Below the pieces are notes generated by a model. That model was given only the letters and a program-made list of their open reading frames with translations. It ran no database searches and was not told the DNA's origin. A stretch of 48,121 bases of DNA from Hyphomicrobiales bacterium (GTDB taxonomy: Bacteria; Pseudomonadota; Alphaproteobacteria; Rhizobiales; Rhizobiaceae), in contig UCCS01000007.1 in the NCBI GenBank assembly GCA_900470965.1, forward strand, positions 44,060-92,180, given 5' to 3'. The translations under genes were made by a program, and so were the position numbers. Positions 11,734 to 18,990 of the stretch are shown one piece after another (within the stretch, counting starts at the first letter, position 1; each line of letters begins with the position of its first letter).

Positions 11734-12806
11734 TGCGGCGCCTTCTGAAAATCATCGGCTGGCTCCTGGCGGTTCTCGTGGTCGCCGTCCTGCTGGTGCT
11801 CAGCCCGGCTGCCTACGTCGAGACCTTCTGCCATGCCGTTCCCGAACCCGACAGCTACAAGCCGCTGATATCGGATCCCGAATTCCGCCGGCAGGAGGCC
11901 AATACCTATCTCACCTATCCGGAGTGGCATATCGTCTATGCCTATGACGGCCTCGCCGAAACCCTGAAGACGGGCGACGAATATGGCTTCAATTATTTCT
12001 CCAGTGTGAAGGATTTCTGGGTCGCAGACTGTGCGCTGACCCGTATTGCCGATCGCCACGGCGGCGCCGACAGCGAGACGCGAATGATGATCGCGACCAT
12101 CGGTGTCAGCTTCACGCTCGAAATGGGTCTCAAGGCGGCCTATGAGGAAACGATCGGCCGGGTCTTTGCGCTCTGGCGCGGCAGCGAAAAGACGCCGCAG
12201 GATATCGTCGCCCGCGATATGGCGATCGATTATGCCGGCTTTCTGCGCCAGACCCCATGGTACAAATATCCGTTCCAGCCCTGGATCGACAGGCTTTGGG
12301 CCGCACCGGTGGAAGAACCGCTGCGTGGCTGGGAGCGCCGTCTGGCGCTCGGCGGCGAGTGGCGTGCAAAGATCGCCTATGCCGGCATGATCGCCAGCGC
12401 TGTTGCAGCAACCGGTGAGGCGAAGCTGACGATCCGATCAGTCGTATCGGGCCTGCCGGCTACCACGCTTTCGGCAATTCCCGATGTATCGGTCATTTCG
12501 GAAAGTGCCGATGGTGTGCTGATCGAAACGCCGCGCTACGACCGCTTCACCCATATTCTCGCGGAGATCGCCAAGGCAGGCGGTACAATCAGCGAGATTG
12601 CCGGCAATGACGAGATCATGGTGTCGCTGACCATGCCTTCAGGGATGGAGCAGGGCAATCTGCCCGGTGAGGTGATCGCACGCCTGCCTCGCACCGGTTT
12701 TGACAGCGACCGCCTGCTTCTGTCGGTCAAGATGGCTGATCTCGCGCCTCTGCTCAAAGACCGGCCAATTGCCGATCCAGGCCTCGAACATATATTCGAT
12801 TTCTGA
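11733..12806 (+). CDS. Membrane-anchored protein of unknown function
   Basis: A 357-residue protein with one N-terminal membrane helix (LLKIIGWLLAVLVVAVLLVL) and a large domain expected in the periplasm. I do not recognise the family. It has many aromatic residues (TYLTYPEWHIVYAYDG; QTPWYKYPFQPWIDRLW) and two cysteines, in TFCHAVPEP and VADCALTR. ATG 11733 shares its first A with the preceding TGA; GTG 11730 is an alternative. Operon position after a Tat-exported FAD enzyme suggests an envelope redox or uptake module, but that is inference. Confidence 0.78.
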   Translation: MRRLLKIIGWLLAVLVVAVLLVLSPAAYVETFCHAVPEPDSYKPLISDPEFRRQEANTYLTYPEWHIVYAYDGLAETLKTGDEYGFNYFSSVKDFWVADCALTRIADRHGGADSETRMMIATIGVSFTLEMGLKAAYEETIGRVFALWRGSEKTPQDIVARDMAIDYAGFLRQTPWYKYPFQPWIDRLWAAPVEEPLRGWERRLALGGEWRAKIAYAGMIASAVAATGEAKLTIRSVVSGLPATTLSAIPDVSVISESADGVLIETPRYDRFTHILAEIAKAGGTISEIAGNDEIMVSLTMPSGMEQGNLPGEVIARLPRTGFDSDRLLLSVKMADLAPLLKDRPIADPGLEHIFDF

Positions 12807-12826
12807 AACATCGGACGGGTGGCTCT

Positions 12827-13132
12827 TTGATCAGACGCTTGGCACGCAGGGCAGGCACTGCGATTGCGGTCGTTGCCGCAGTCTTCGCGCTGTTTGCTGT
12901 GGTCTTCGCGGCAACGGGTGAGGCGCCGGCTGCCATGGTCTTTCCCGCCGGCAGCATCGAACCCGGCGCATTGCCCGAGGGTGTCTCCATCCTGCGATGG
13001 GGCAGGGGCTTTGCCGTCGTCACAAGCGAACGCAGCGACTATGTGCGTGCGCTCTATGGCAAGGGGGCTCTTCTTGTTCTGCCGCTGCGAAAGAGCGGCT
13101 GTCTGGCGCTGCGGCCTGCATCTTCGACATGA
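12827..13132 (+). CDS. Small membrane-anchored hypothetical protein
   Basis: A 101-residue protein with basic N-terminus MIRRLARRAG and a helix AIAVVAAVFALFAVVFA, then about 70 residues, probably periplasmic. No family is recognised. The start is TTG, with a weak GGGTGG upstream. It follows the preceding gene by 20 bases on the same strand and is likely the last gene of the FAD-oxidoreductase operon. Confidence is moderate because the start is weak and the protein is short. Confidence 0.55.
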   Translation: MIRRLARRAGTAIAVVAAVFALFAVVFAATGEAPAAMVFPAGSIEPGALPEGVSILRWGRGFAVVTSERSDYVRALYGKGALLVLPLRKSGCLALRPASST

Positions 13133-13135
13133 GAA

Positions 13136-13160
13136 AAGCCGGATGCAGAACATCCGGCTT
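13136..13160 (-). terminator. Rho-independent terminator for the micro-protein cluster
   Basis: A 10-bp stem AAGCCGGATG / CATCCGGCTT with a 5-base loop. On the minus strand it is followed by TTCTC, giving CTTTTC after the stem. It lies 31 bases past the 44-residue gene and could also end the plus-strand operon just before it. Confidence 0.65.
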
Positions 13161-13191
13161 GCATTCAAGCTTTGCGCTGCGGGGGCGCGCT

Positions 13192-13326
13192 TTAGAAAGC
13201 GCTATGCTTCTTGTTTATCGATTTCACTTCCTCGCTTTCACGGCGCAGCGCGGAAATCGTCGAAGTAACGGACACTATGAACATGATGCTGATGAGTGCT
13301 GTGAAAACTGTCAGGATCGTGAACAT
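13192..13326 (-). CDS. 44-residue single-helix membrane protein
   Basis: A very short gene: MFTILTVFTALISIMFIVSV begins a 44-residue peptide with one membrane helix and a charged tail rich in Lys, Glu and Ser. AAGGAA lies 6 bases before the ATG, and a terminator follows 31 bases after the stop. I do not recognise a family. The reading frame, ribosome site, hydrophobic helix and terminator together support a real gene; it lies in the same direction as two similar micro-proteins. Confidence 0.6.
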   Translation of the reverse strand: MFTILTVFTALISIMFIVSVTSTISALRRESEEVKSINKKHSAF

Positions 13327-13365
13327 GGTGGCGTTCCTTTCTGTAGGGAGTTGCGTTCGCGCCCC

Positions 13366-13527
13366 TTAGTACTGGCCGAGCACGCTTACGGAGCGAGCCG
13401 AAGCGAACGGGCCATAGACCTTGGAGGCATCGACCTTCTGATTGTCATAGAGAGCGATTGTGGCAGTCAGCATGCCCGTAATCATTACCATCCAGAGCAT
13501 GTTAATCATGGTGATCTTGCCAGGCAT
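13366..13527 (-). CDS. 53-residue single-helix membrane protein
   Basis: A 53-residue peptide starting MPGKITMINMLWMVMITGML, with one membrane helix followed by a soluble tail (DNQKVDASKVYGPFASARS). AGGAAGGGA lies 7 bases before the ATG at 13527; the longer open frame to 13575 lacks such a site. It is 39 bases upstream of the 44-residue gene and probably cotranscribed with it. A copy of a 41-bp element lies 110 bases upstream. Function unknown. Confidence 0.62.
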   Translation of the reverse strand: MPGKITMINMLWMVMITGMLTATIALYDNQKVDASKVYGPFASARSVSVLGQY

Positions 13528-13636
13528 CTTAATTCCCTTCCTGCCGCGCTTCCGCATCTCGTATGTGTCGATCATTTGAACGCATCCGTCTTTAAAAGGT
13601 TCCCGCCGGATGTTGACGGGGGATTTACCAACCGTG

Positions 13637-13677
13637 ATCTGAAGCGACCTTGAATGTCGTGTTCATCTGCCGTTCAG
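13637..13677 (-). promoter_or_regulatory. Copy 1 of duplicated 41-bp upstream element
   Basis: Matches the element at 13919-13959 at 29 of 41 positions, by direct comparison. The core contains GTTCA repeated with an 11-base period and an outer TTGAA, a layout typical of OmpR/PhoB-family response-regulator sites. It lies upstream of the 53-residue gene and touches the stop of the 56-residue gene. Confidence 0.6.
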
Positions 13678-13844
13678 AATTCAAATCGATTAGAACGCAT
13701 CCGGCCAAGCTGTCGCATGATGGCCGCATGTTCATTGACCTCCGGCCGTACCCAGCCAAGCTGATGCCGATCTGCGAAGTAGCCGTAGAAAAGCTCCGCA
13801 AACACCGAAAAAATAACGGCTATGGCGATAAGGATGATCAGCAT
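13674..13844 (-). CDS. 56-residue single-helix membrane protein
   Basis: A 56-residue peptide MLIILIAIAVIFSVFAELFY... with one N-terminal helix and a charged tail (FADRHQLGWVRPEVNEH). GGAAAG lies about 10 bases before the ATG, which is weak. The frame stays open up to 13952, but the start at 13844 gives a clean membrane protein. Another copy of the 41-bp element lies 75 bases upstream. Function unknown; its companions are the two micro-proteins downstream. Confidence 0.55.
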   Translation of the reverse strand: MLIILIAIAVIFSVFAELFYGYFADRHQLGWVRPEVNEHAAIMRQLGRMRSNRFEF

Positions 13845-13918
13845 GATCGGGGTCTTTCCGGGGAGTGACGCTGCCGGGACCGGCAGCTTCTGTTGATGAT
13901 CCGAGTAAAGCAGATCGC

Positions 13919-13959
13919 ATCTGAGCGGGCCTTGAACGCCCCGTTCATTCATCGTTCAG
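13919..13959 (-). promoter_or_regulatory. Copy 2 of duplicated 41-bp upstream element
   Basis: Same layout as 13637-13677: outer TTGAA, then GTTCA-N6-GTTCA. It lies upstream of the 56-residue gene and could also act on coaD, whose start is 81 bases away on the other strand. Confidence 0.6.
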
Positions 13960-14040
13960 ACGCGTCGGGCGGCACGGCTAAATAACTTGCGGGAAACCGC
14001 CTTCCATGACAAAAGGCGTGAAAACAAACGGCCGGACGAT

Positions 14041-14535
14041 ATGACCACAGCTTTCTATCCGGGGTCCTTCGACCCGATCACCAATGGACACGTTGACGTG
14101 CTGGTCCAGGCGCTGAACGTCGCCGAGAAAGTGATCGTCGCGATCGGTATTCATCCTGGTAAGGCGCCACTCTTCTCCTTCGAGGAAAAGGCAGCGCTGA
14201 TCCGTGCGTCGCTCGCTGAGGTCCTGCCGGAAAAGAGCGCGCATATCGACGTCGTCTCCTTCGACAATCTCGTTGTTGACGCCGCACGGGTGCACGGTAC
14301 GAGCCTGCTGATCCGCGGCCTGCGCGACGGTACCGATCTCGACTATGAAATGCAGATGGCCGGCATGAACCGGCAGATGGCGCCCGATATCCAGACCATC
14401 TTTCTGCCGGCAGGCACGGCCTCGCGGCCCATTACCGCCACATTGGTGCGCCAGATCGCGGCCATGGGCGGCGATGTCAGCGCCTTCGTGCCGGCGGCCG
14501 TCTTGCAAGCCCTGAAATCCAAGCGCAAAGCCTAG
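14041..14535 (+). CDS. coaD: Phosphopantetheine adenylyltransferase
   Basis: A 164-residue CoaD that adenylates 4'-phosphopantetheine to dephospho-CoA, the fourth step of coenzyme A synthesis. The nucleotidyltransferase motifs are [17 protein letters not shown] at the N-terminus (with TNGH), [16 protein letters not shown] mid-protein, and [12 protein letters not shown] in place of the usual ISSTLVR. Start at 14041 gives the family N-terminus [12 protein letters not shown]; the upstream extension of the frame is not conserved. Two cyclophilin genes follow in the same direction. Confidence 0.96.
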   Translation: MTTAFYPGSFDPITNGHVDVLVQALNVAEKVIVAIGIHPGKAPLFSFEEKAALIRASLAEVLPEKSAHIDVVSFDNLVVDAARVHGTSLLIRGLRDGTDLDYEMQMAGMNRQMAPDIQTIFLPAGTASRPITATLVRQIAAMGGDVSAFVPAAVLQALKSKRKA

Positions 14536-14561
14536 GCGGATAACGCCTCAATGGAGCCAAC

Positions 14562-15134
14562 ATGAAACTCTTCTATCTTGCATTTGCCTGCGTGCTCTAT
14601 CTCGCTTCCTTCGCGGGCGACGCTTTTGCGCAGGCTGCCGATCACTATGTCACCATTCAGTTGAAGAGCGGCCCGGTCGTGATCCAGCTTCTGCCTGACG
14701 TCGCGCCGAAGCATGTGGCGCAGATCGAGGCGCTGGTGAAGAAGGGCGAGTATGACAATGTCGCCTTCCACCGCGTCATCCCCGGCTTCATGGCCCAGAC
14801 CGGCGACGTGAAGTATGGCAACATGGAAAAGAACTTCGATGCGAGCCAGGCCGGCACCGGCGGCTCCGACCTGCCTGATCTTCCGGCTGAATTCTCCAAG
14901 ACGCCCTTTGTCCGTGGCACGGTCGGCATGGCGCGCGCCCAGGATCCGAATTCCGCCAATTCGCAGTTCTTCATCATGTTCGCGGACGGCTCGTTCCTGA
15001 ACGGTCAGTATACGGTCGTCGGCAAGGTTGTCTCAGGCATGGAAAACGTCGACAAGATCAAGAAGGGCGAAGGCCAGAACGGCGAAGTCAGCAATCCCGA
15101 CCGCATGATCAAGGTCACGCTGGGCAAGAAGTAA
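14562..15134 (+). CDS. ppiA: Peptidyl-prolyl cis-trans isomerase, cyclophilin type, exported
   Basis: A 190-residue cyclophilin with a Sec signal peptide (KLFYLAFACVLYLASFAGDAFAQ up to about residue 25), so it should catalyse proline isomerisation in the periplasm. Catalytic motifs: AFHRVIPGFMAQTGD, GTVGMARAQDPNSANSQFFI. GGAG lies just upstream of the ATG. It lies 26 bases after coaD and 25 before the cytoplasmic paralogue, so the three form one operon. Confidence 0.92.
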   Translation: MKLFYLAFACVLYLASFAGDAFAQAADHYVTIQLKSGPVVIQLLPDVAPKHVAQIEALVKKGEYDNVAFHRVIPGFMAQTGDVKYGNMEKNFDASQAGTGGSDLPDLPAEFSKTPFVRGTVGMARAQDPNSANSQFFIMFADGSFLNGQYTVVGKVVSGMENVDKIKKGEGQNGEVSNPDRMIKVTLGKK

Positions 15135-15159
15135 GTTCAAGACAAGAAGGAGAACGACA

Positions 15160-15669
15160 ATGGCCGAGATCAAGGATCCGGAAAACACCATCATTCTGGA
15201 AACCACCAAGGGCAAGGTTGTCATCCAGCTTCTGCCGCAGGTCGCGCCCGAGCATGTCAAGCGCATCAAGGAACTCGCCCGCGAGAAGGCCTATGACGGT
15301 GTCGTTTTCCACCGTGTCATCGCCGATTTCATGGCGCAGACCGGCGACGTGCAGTTCGGCAAGAAGGGCGGCGAGAATTTCAACCCGGGCCGCGCCGGCA
15401 TGGGCGGTTCTTCGAAGGACGATCTCAAGGCTGAATTCTCCGCAACGCCGCATGTTCGCGGTACCTGCTCGATGGCTCGTTCGCAGAGCCCGAACTCGGC
15501 CAACTCCCAGTTCTTCATCTGCTTCACCGATGCTCCGTGGCTGAACAAGCAGTATTCCGTCTGGGGCCAGGTCATCGAAGGCATGGACAATATCGACAAG
15601 ATCAAGAAGGGCGAGCCCGTCTCCGATCCGGATTCGATCGTCTCCATGCGGGTTGCCGCCGACGTCTGA
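15160..15669 (+). CDS. ppiB: Peptidyl-prolyl cis-trans isomerase, cyclophilin type, cytoplasmic
   Basis: A 169-residue cyclophilin without signal peptide. Motifs VFHRVIADFMAQTGD, GTCSMARSQSPNSANSQFFI and VWGQVIEGMDNIDKIKKGEP match the family and are close to the preceding exported copy, so the pair looks like a tandem duplication with different destinations. A strong AAGGAG precedes the ATG. A terminator-like stem follows. Confidence 0.93.
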   Translation: MAEIKDPENTIILETTKGKVVIQLLPQVAPEHVKRIKELAREKAYDGVVFHRVIADFMAQTGDVQFGKKGGENFNPGRAGMGGSSKDDLKAEFSATPHVRGTCSMARSQSPNSANSQFFICFTDAPWLNKQYSVWGQVIEGMDNIDKIKKGEPVSDPDSIVSMRVAADV

Positions 15670-15685
15670 TTGTGATTTCTGCAGG

Positions 15686-15718
15686 AACCCGCCCTTGCGC
15701 GAGAGCGCGGGGCGGGTT
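15686..15718 (+). terminator. Terminator after ppiB
   Basis: A stem AACCCGCCC / GGGGCGGGTT, with an inner GCGC-GAGA-GCGC hairpin and a small bulge, followed by TTTCGCTTT. It separates the coaD-ppi genes from queA-tgt; the T run is imperfect. Confidence 0.6.
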
Positions 15719-15741
15719 TCGCTTTGCCTGGAAGTACCTTG

Positions 15742-16827
15742 ATGCGCGTAGACCTCTTCGATTTCGACCTGCCGGATGAACGCATAGCGCTGCGGCCCGC
15801 CGAGCCGCGCGATAGCGCGCGGCTGCTTGTCGTCGATCCGAATGCGCAGCCGGTTCTTTCCGATCACCACGTCTCCGACCTGCCGTCCTTCCTGCGGGCA
15901 GGCGACGCGCTGGTCTTCAACGATACCAAGGTCATTCCGGCCCAGCTCGAAGGCATTCGTCATCGCGAGGGCGCTGGCGGCCAGCAGGTTTCGGCGACGC
16001 TCCACATGCGCATCGGCGCCAGCAAGTGGAAAGCCTTCGCCAAGCCCGGCAAGCGTATCAAGGAAGGCGACCGTATCGCCTTCGGCCATGGCGGCGAAAG
16101 CTGCATGATCGGCTCGCTCGATGCGACGGTCGAGGAAAAGGGCGAAGCGGGTGAGGTGACGCTCGCATTCGATCTCTCCGGCCCTGCACTGGACGAAGCG
16201 ATTGCCAGCGTCGGCCATATTCCGCTACCGCCTTATATCGCCGCCAAGCGTCCGGAGGACGAACGCGACCGCGCCGACTACCAGACGATCTATGCGCGGG
16301 AGGAGGGCGCCGTCGCCGCCCCGACCGCCGGCCTGCATTTCACACCTGATCTGTTCGAGGCGCTCGACAAAGCTGGCATCGAACGGCATTTCGTAACGCT
16401 TCACGTTGGTGCCGGCACCTTTCTGCCGGTCAAGGCTGACGACACCGACGATCACAAGATGCATCTCGAAAGCGGCTATGTCAGCGCCGAGATCGCCGCG
16501 AGGCTGAATGCCGTGCGGCAAAGGGGCGGGCGCATCGTCTGCGTCGGCACGACCTCGTTGCGGCTGATCGAGAGCGCTGCAGAGGAGAGCGGTGAGATCA
16601 AGCCCTGGGCCGGCGCGACAGGCATCTTCATTACGCCCGGCTACCGCTTCAAGACGGTCGATATCCTAATGACGAACTTTCACCTGCCGCGCTCGACGCT
16701 TTTCATGCTGGTTTCGGCCTTTACCGGTTTCGAGACCATGCATGCGGCCTATGAACATGCCATTTCTACAGGCTACCGCTTCTATTCTTACGGCGACGCG
16801 AGCCTTCTTTTCCGGAAAGACCGATGA
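15742..16827 (+). CDS. queA: S-adenosylmethionine:tRNA ribosyltransferase-isomerase
   Basis: A 361-residue QueA that transfers the ribosyl group of SAM onto preQ1-modified tRNA to give epoxyqueuosine. Motifs: [16 protein letters not shown] at the N-terminus, [33 protein letters not shown], and [19 protein letters not shown] end (here [20 protein letters not shown]). Start ATG 15742 is preferred over an upstream TTG because GGAAG lies before it and the family N-terminus begins here. It overlaps tgt by 4 bases (ATGA), so both queuosine steps are coupled. Confidence 0.97.
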   Translation: MRVDLFDFDLPDERIALRPAEPRDSARLLVVDPNAQPVLSDHHVSDLPSFLRAGDALVFNDTKVIPAQLEGIRHREGAGGQQVSATLHMRIGASKWKAFAKPGKRIKEGDRIAFGHGGESCMIGSLDATVEEKGEAGEVTLAFDLSGPALDEAIASVGHIPLPPYIAAKRPEDERDRADYQTIYAREEGAVAAPTAGLHFTPDLFEALDKAGIERHFVTLHVGAGTFLPVKADDTDDHKMHLESGYVSAEIAARLNAVRQRGGRIVCVGTTSLRLIESAAEESGEIKPWAGATGIFITPGYRFKTVDILMTNFHLPRSTLFMLVSAFTGFETMHAAYEHAISTGYRFYSYGDASLLFRKDR

Positions 16828-17957
16828 CGACTGAGAACTTCCAGTTCACCCTCAAGAAGACCGATGGCGGTGCCCGCCTCGGTGAAGTTTCCATGCCGCG
16901 CGGCACAATCCGCACACCGGCCTTCATGCCCGTCGGCACGGTCGGCACGGTCAAGGCCATGTATCTCGACCAGGTGCGCGAGACGGGCGCCGACATCATC
17001 CTCGGCAATACCTATCACCTGATGCTGCGCCCGACGGCCGAACGCGTCGCCCGCCTCGGCGGTCTGCACAAGCTCATCCGCTGGGAGCACCCGATCCTGA
17101 CGGATTCCGGTGGCTTTCAGGTCATGTCGCTGTCCGGCCTGCGCAAGCTCGATGAGCAAGGCGTCACCTTCAAGTCACATGTCGACGGCAGCCTGCATCA
17201 TATGTCGCCGGAGCGCTCCATCGAAATCCAGGGGCTGCTCGGCTCCGATATCCAGATGCAGCTCGATGAATGCGTGGCGCTACCGGCCGAGCCCAAGGAA
17301 ATCGAGCGTGCCATGGAGCTGTCGCTGCGCTGGGCCGAGCGCTGCAAGGTTGCCTTTGGCAACCAGCCGGGCAAGGCCATGTTCGGTATCGTCCAGGGTG
17401 GCGACGTGCCGGCCCTGCGTGTCCGCTCAGCCGAGGAACTGGCCAAACTCGACCTCAAGGGCTACGCCGTCGGCGGTCTTGCGGTCGGCGAGCCGCAAGA
17501 CGTGATGCTGAAGATGCTCGAGGAGACGCTTCCGGTCCTGCCAGGCGAAAAGCCGCGCTATCTGATGGGCGTCGGCACACCTGATGACATTCTGAAATCC
17601 GTTGCCCGCGGTATCGACATGTTCGACTGCGTGATGCCGACCCGCTCGGGCCGTCACGGTTTGGCCTTTACCCGCCGCGGCAAGGTCAATATTCGCAACG
17701 CCCGACACGCGGAAGACATGCGCCCGCTCGACGAACAGTCGAGCTGCCTAGCCACACGGGATTATTCGCGCGCCTATCTCCACCATCTCGTGCGCGCCAA
17801 CGAGGCACTCGGCGGCATGCTGCTCTCCTGGCATAATCTGAACTACTATCAGGAACTGATGCAGGGCATCCGCAAGGCGATTGCCGAAGGCCGTTTCGCC
17901 GATTTCATGGCGGAAACGATCGAGGAATGGGCGAGGGGCGATCTCGAGCCCGTTTGA
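16824..17957 (+). CDS. tgt: tRNA-guanine transglycosylase
   Basis: A 377-residue TGT that swaps guanine-34 for preQ1 in GUN-anticodon tRNAs. TIM-barrel motifs: [13 protein letters not shown] with the catalytic Asp, GIVQGG, GGLAVGE, and [13 protein letters not shown] with the nucleophilic Asp. The C-terminal zinc site is odd: where the family has C-x-C-x-x-C, this protein reads S306-S-C308-L-A-T311, so only one cysteine is left, although the later His337 (SWHN) is kept. The catalytic core looks intact. Start overlaps the queA stop. Confidence 0.95.
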   Translation: MTTENFQFTLKKTDGGARLGEVSMPRGTIRTPAFMPVGTVGTVKAMYLDQVRETGADIILGNTYHLMLRPTAERVARLGGLHKLIRWEHPILTDSGGFQVMSLSGLRKLDEQGVTFKSHVDGSLHHMSPERSIEIQGLLGSDIQMQLDECVALPAEPKEIERAMELSLRWAERCKVAFGNQPGKAMFGIVQGGDVPALRVRSAEELAKLDLKGYAVGGLAVGEPQDVMLKMLEETLPVLPGEKPRYLMGVGTPDDILKSVARGIDMFDCVMPTRSGRHGLAFTRRGKVNIRNARHAEDMRPLDEQSSCLATRDYSRAYLHHLVRANEALGGMLLSWHNLNYYQELMQGIRKAIAEGRFADFMAETIEEWARGDLEPV

Positions 17958-18029
17958 TATATCCCGGCGAGGGCCGCCTTGCTGCGGCTCTCGTCTGGTA
18001 ACGAGACGACGCGCCTATGCTGTTACCAA

Positions 18030-18413
18030 TCAGCGAACAGGTGTACAGCTCCCGACGTCAGCTGGCTTGACACGGCCGGCCTGGAGATCGCTCCATTGCG
18101 GTATAGACGGATCAGGACCACCGATCGATGCCTCAAACGCGGCGCGGTCCAGCTTGATGGTCCTTCCGCTTGAAAGGATGCTCATCATCTCTTTCTGGTT
18201 GACATACGCCAGGCTGGCATTCAGTCGGCAGAAGAAACGTGTATTGCCGTTCGAGACGACCCAGCCATAACCTCCGACCTTCCCCTTGGTGAGTTTGCCG
18301 ATGGCATAATTTTGCTGTGTCAGCTTGGAAAAGGATTCCGCCTGAGCAATGCCCGGCATGGCTGCGAAACCGATCGCCGCGACAGCGACCAAATACTTGA
18401 AAGAAGTAGGCAT
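18030..18413 (-). CDS. Exported hypothetical protein
   Basis: A 127-residue protein with a clear signal peptide ending in GIAQA (about residue 25), so it is probably periplasmic. The mature part contains GGYGWVVSNGNTRFFCRL and ends in DVGSCTPVR, with two cysteines that could form a disulphide. I do not recognise the family. Ribosome site is weak. It is convergent with tgt and lies downstream of the DUF4864 gene on the same strand, 89 bases away. Confidence 0.68.
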   Translation of the reverse strand: MPTSFKYLVAVAAIGFAAMPGIAQAESFSKLTQQNYAIGKLTKGKVGGYGWVVSNGNTRFFCRLNASLAYVNQKEMMSILSSGRTIKLDRAAFEASIGGPDPSIPQWSDLQAGRVKPADVGSCTPVR

Positions 18414-18502
18414 TAACTTTCAATCCCCAGACAGAATGATATAGGCTCTCTACTCTTCGGGGAAACCTCACACAACTTTAATATGCAGGGATGCTTAATC
18501 CA

Positions 18503-18928
18503 CTAAATGCCCTTGCTGTCGGCATTCGGCACGATCTGCACGCCGTTGATCTTGAAGCTACCGTCAGGCTGACGAGCGACCTGATAGATCGCCGTCCAGT
18601 CCTTGCCGTCCCGGCCGGAAATCAGCACTTCCTGATAGATCATTGCGCCGTCGTCGATCGATCTGCTGCGCCCGAAGGCATAGTTGCCGGGATGATAGAC
18701 CGGCTCGTAGCTCTTCTTCACCATGGCGAAGAAGACATTCTTGTCGGGATACATGGCCTTGATGCCGGGCGCGGCGAAGGAATAGGCGGTATCCGCATCA
18801 TCCTTGAGGAATGCCCTGATCTGCTCCTCGATCATTGTCTGTGTTGTCTGCACGGGATCTTCGGCGCGGGCCGTGCCTGACATTACGGATACGGCACACA
18901 GAACCAGCACTGCGAAGAAAGCGCGCAT
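18503..18928 (-). CDS. DUF4864 family exported protein
   Basis: A 141-residue protein with a signal peptide (MRAFFAVLVLCAVSVMSGTARA). The mature part shows the DUF4864 pattern: IEEQIRAFLKDDADTAYSFAAPGIKAMYP, then VYHPGNYAFG and QEVLISGRDGKDWTAIYQV. The fold is probably NTF2-like/cystatin-like; function is unknown. GGAGATG lies 5 bases before the ATG. It follows the fabF gene by 62 bases on the same strand. Confidence 0.8.
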   Translation of the reverse strand: MRAFFAVLVLCAVSVMSGTARAEDPVQTTQTMIEEQIRAFLKDDADTAYSFAAPGIKAMYPDKNVFFAMVKKSYEPVYHPGNYAFGRSRSIDDGAMIYQEVLISGRDGKDWTAIYQVARQPDGSFKINGVQIVPNADSKGI

Positions 18929-18990
18929 GGGATCATCTCCGGCTAGGTCAGCGGAAGTGTAGGCTATTTTGCGCGTAAGGAAAGAGCCGG

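Noticed and set aside
12997..13653. A 218-codon plus-strand frame across the micro-protein cluster
   Set aside because: Overlaps the 101-residue gene in another frame, lacks a ribosome site and shows no domain. The minus-strand micro-proteins have ribosome sites and a terminator.
15115..16218. A 367-codon minus-strand frame opposite ppiB and queA
   Set aside because: Antisense shadow of two secure genes.
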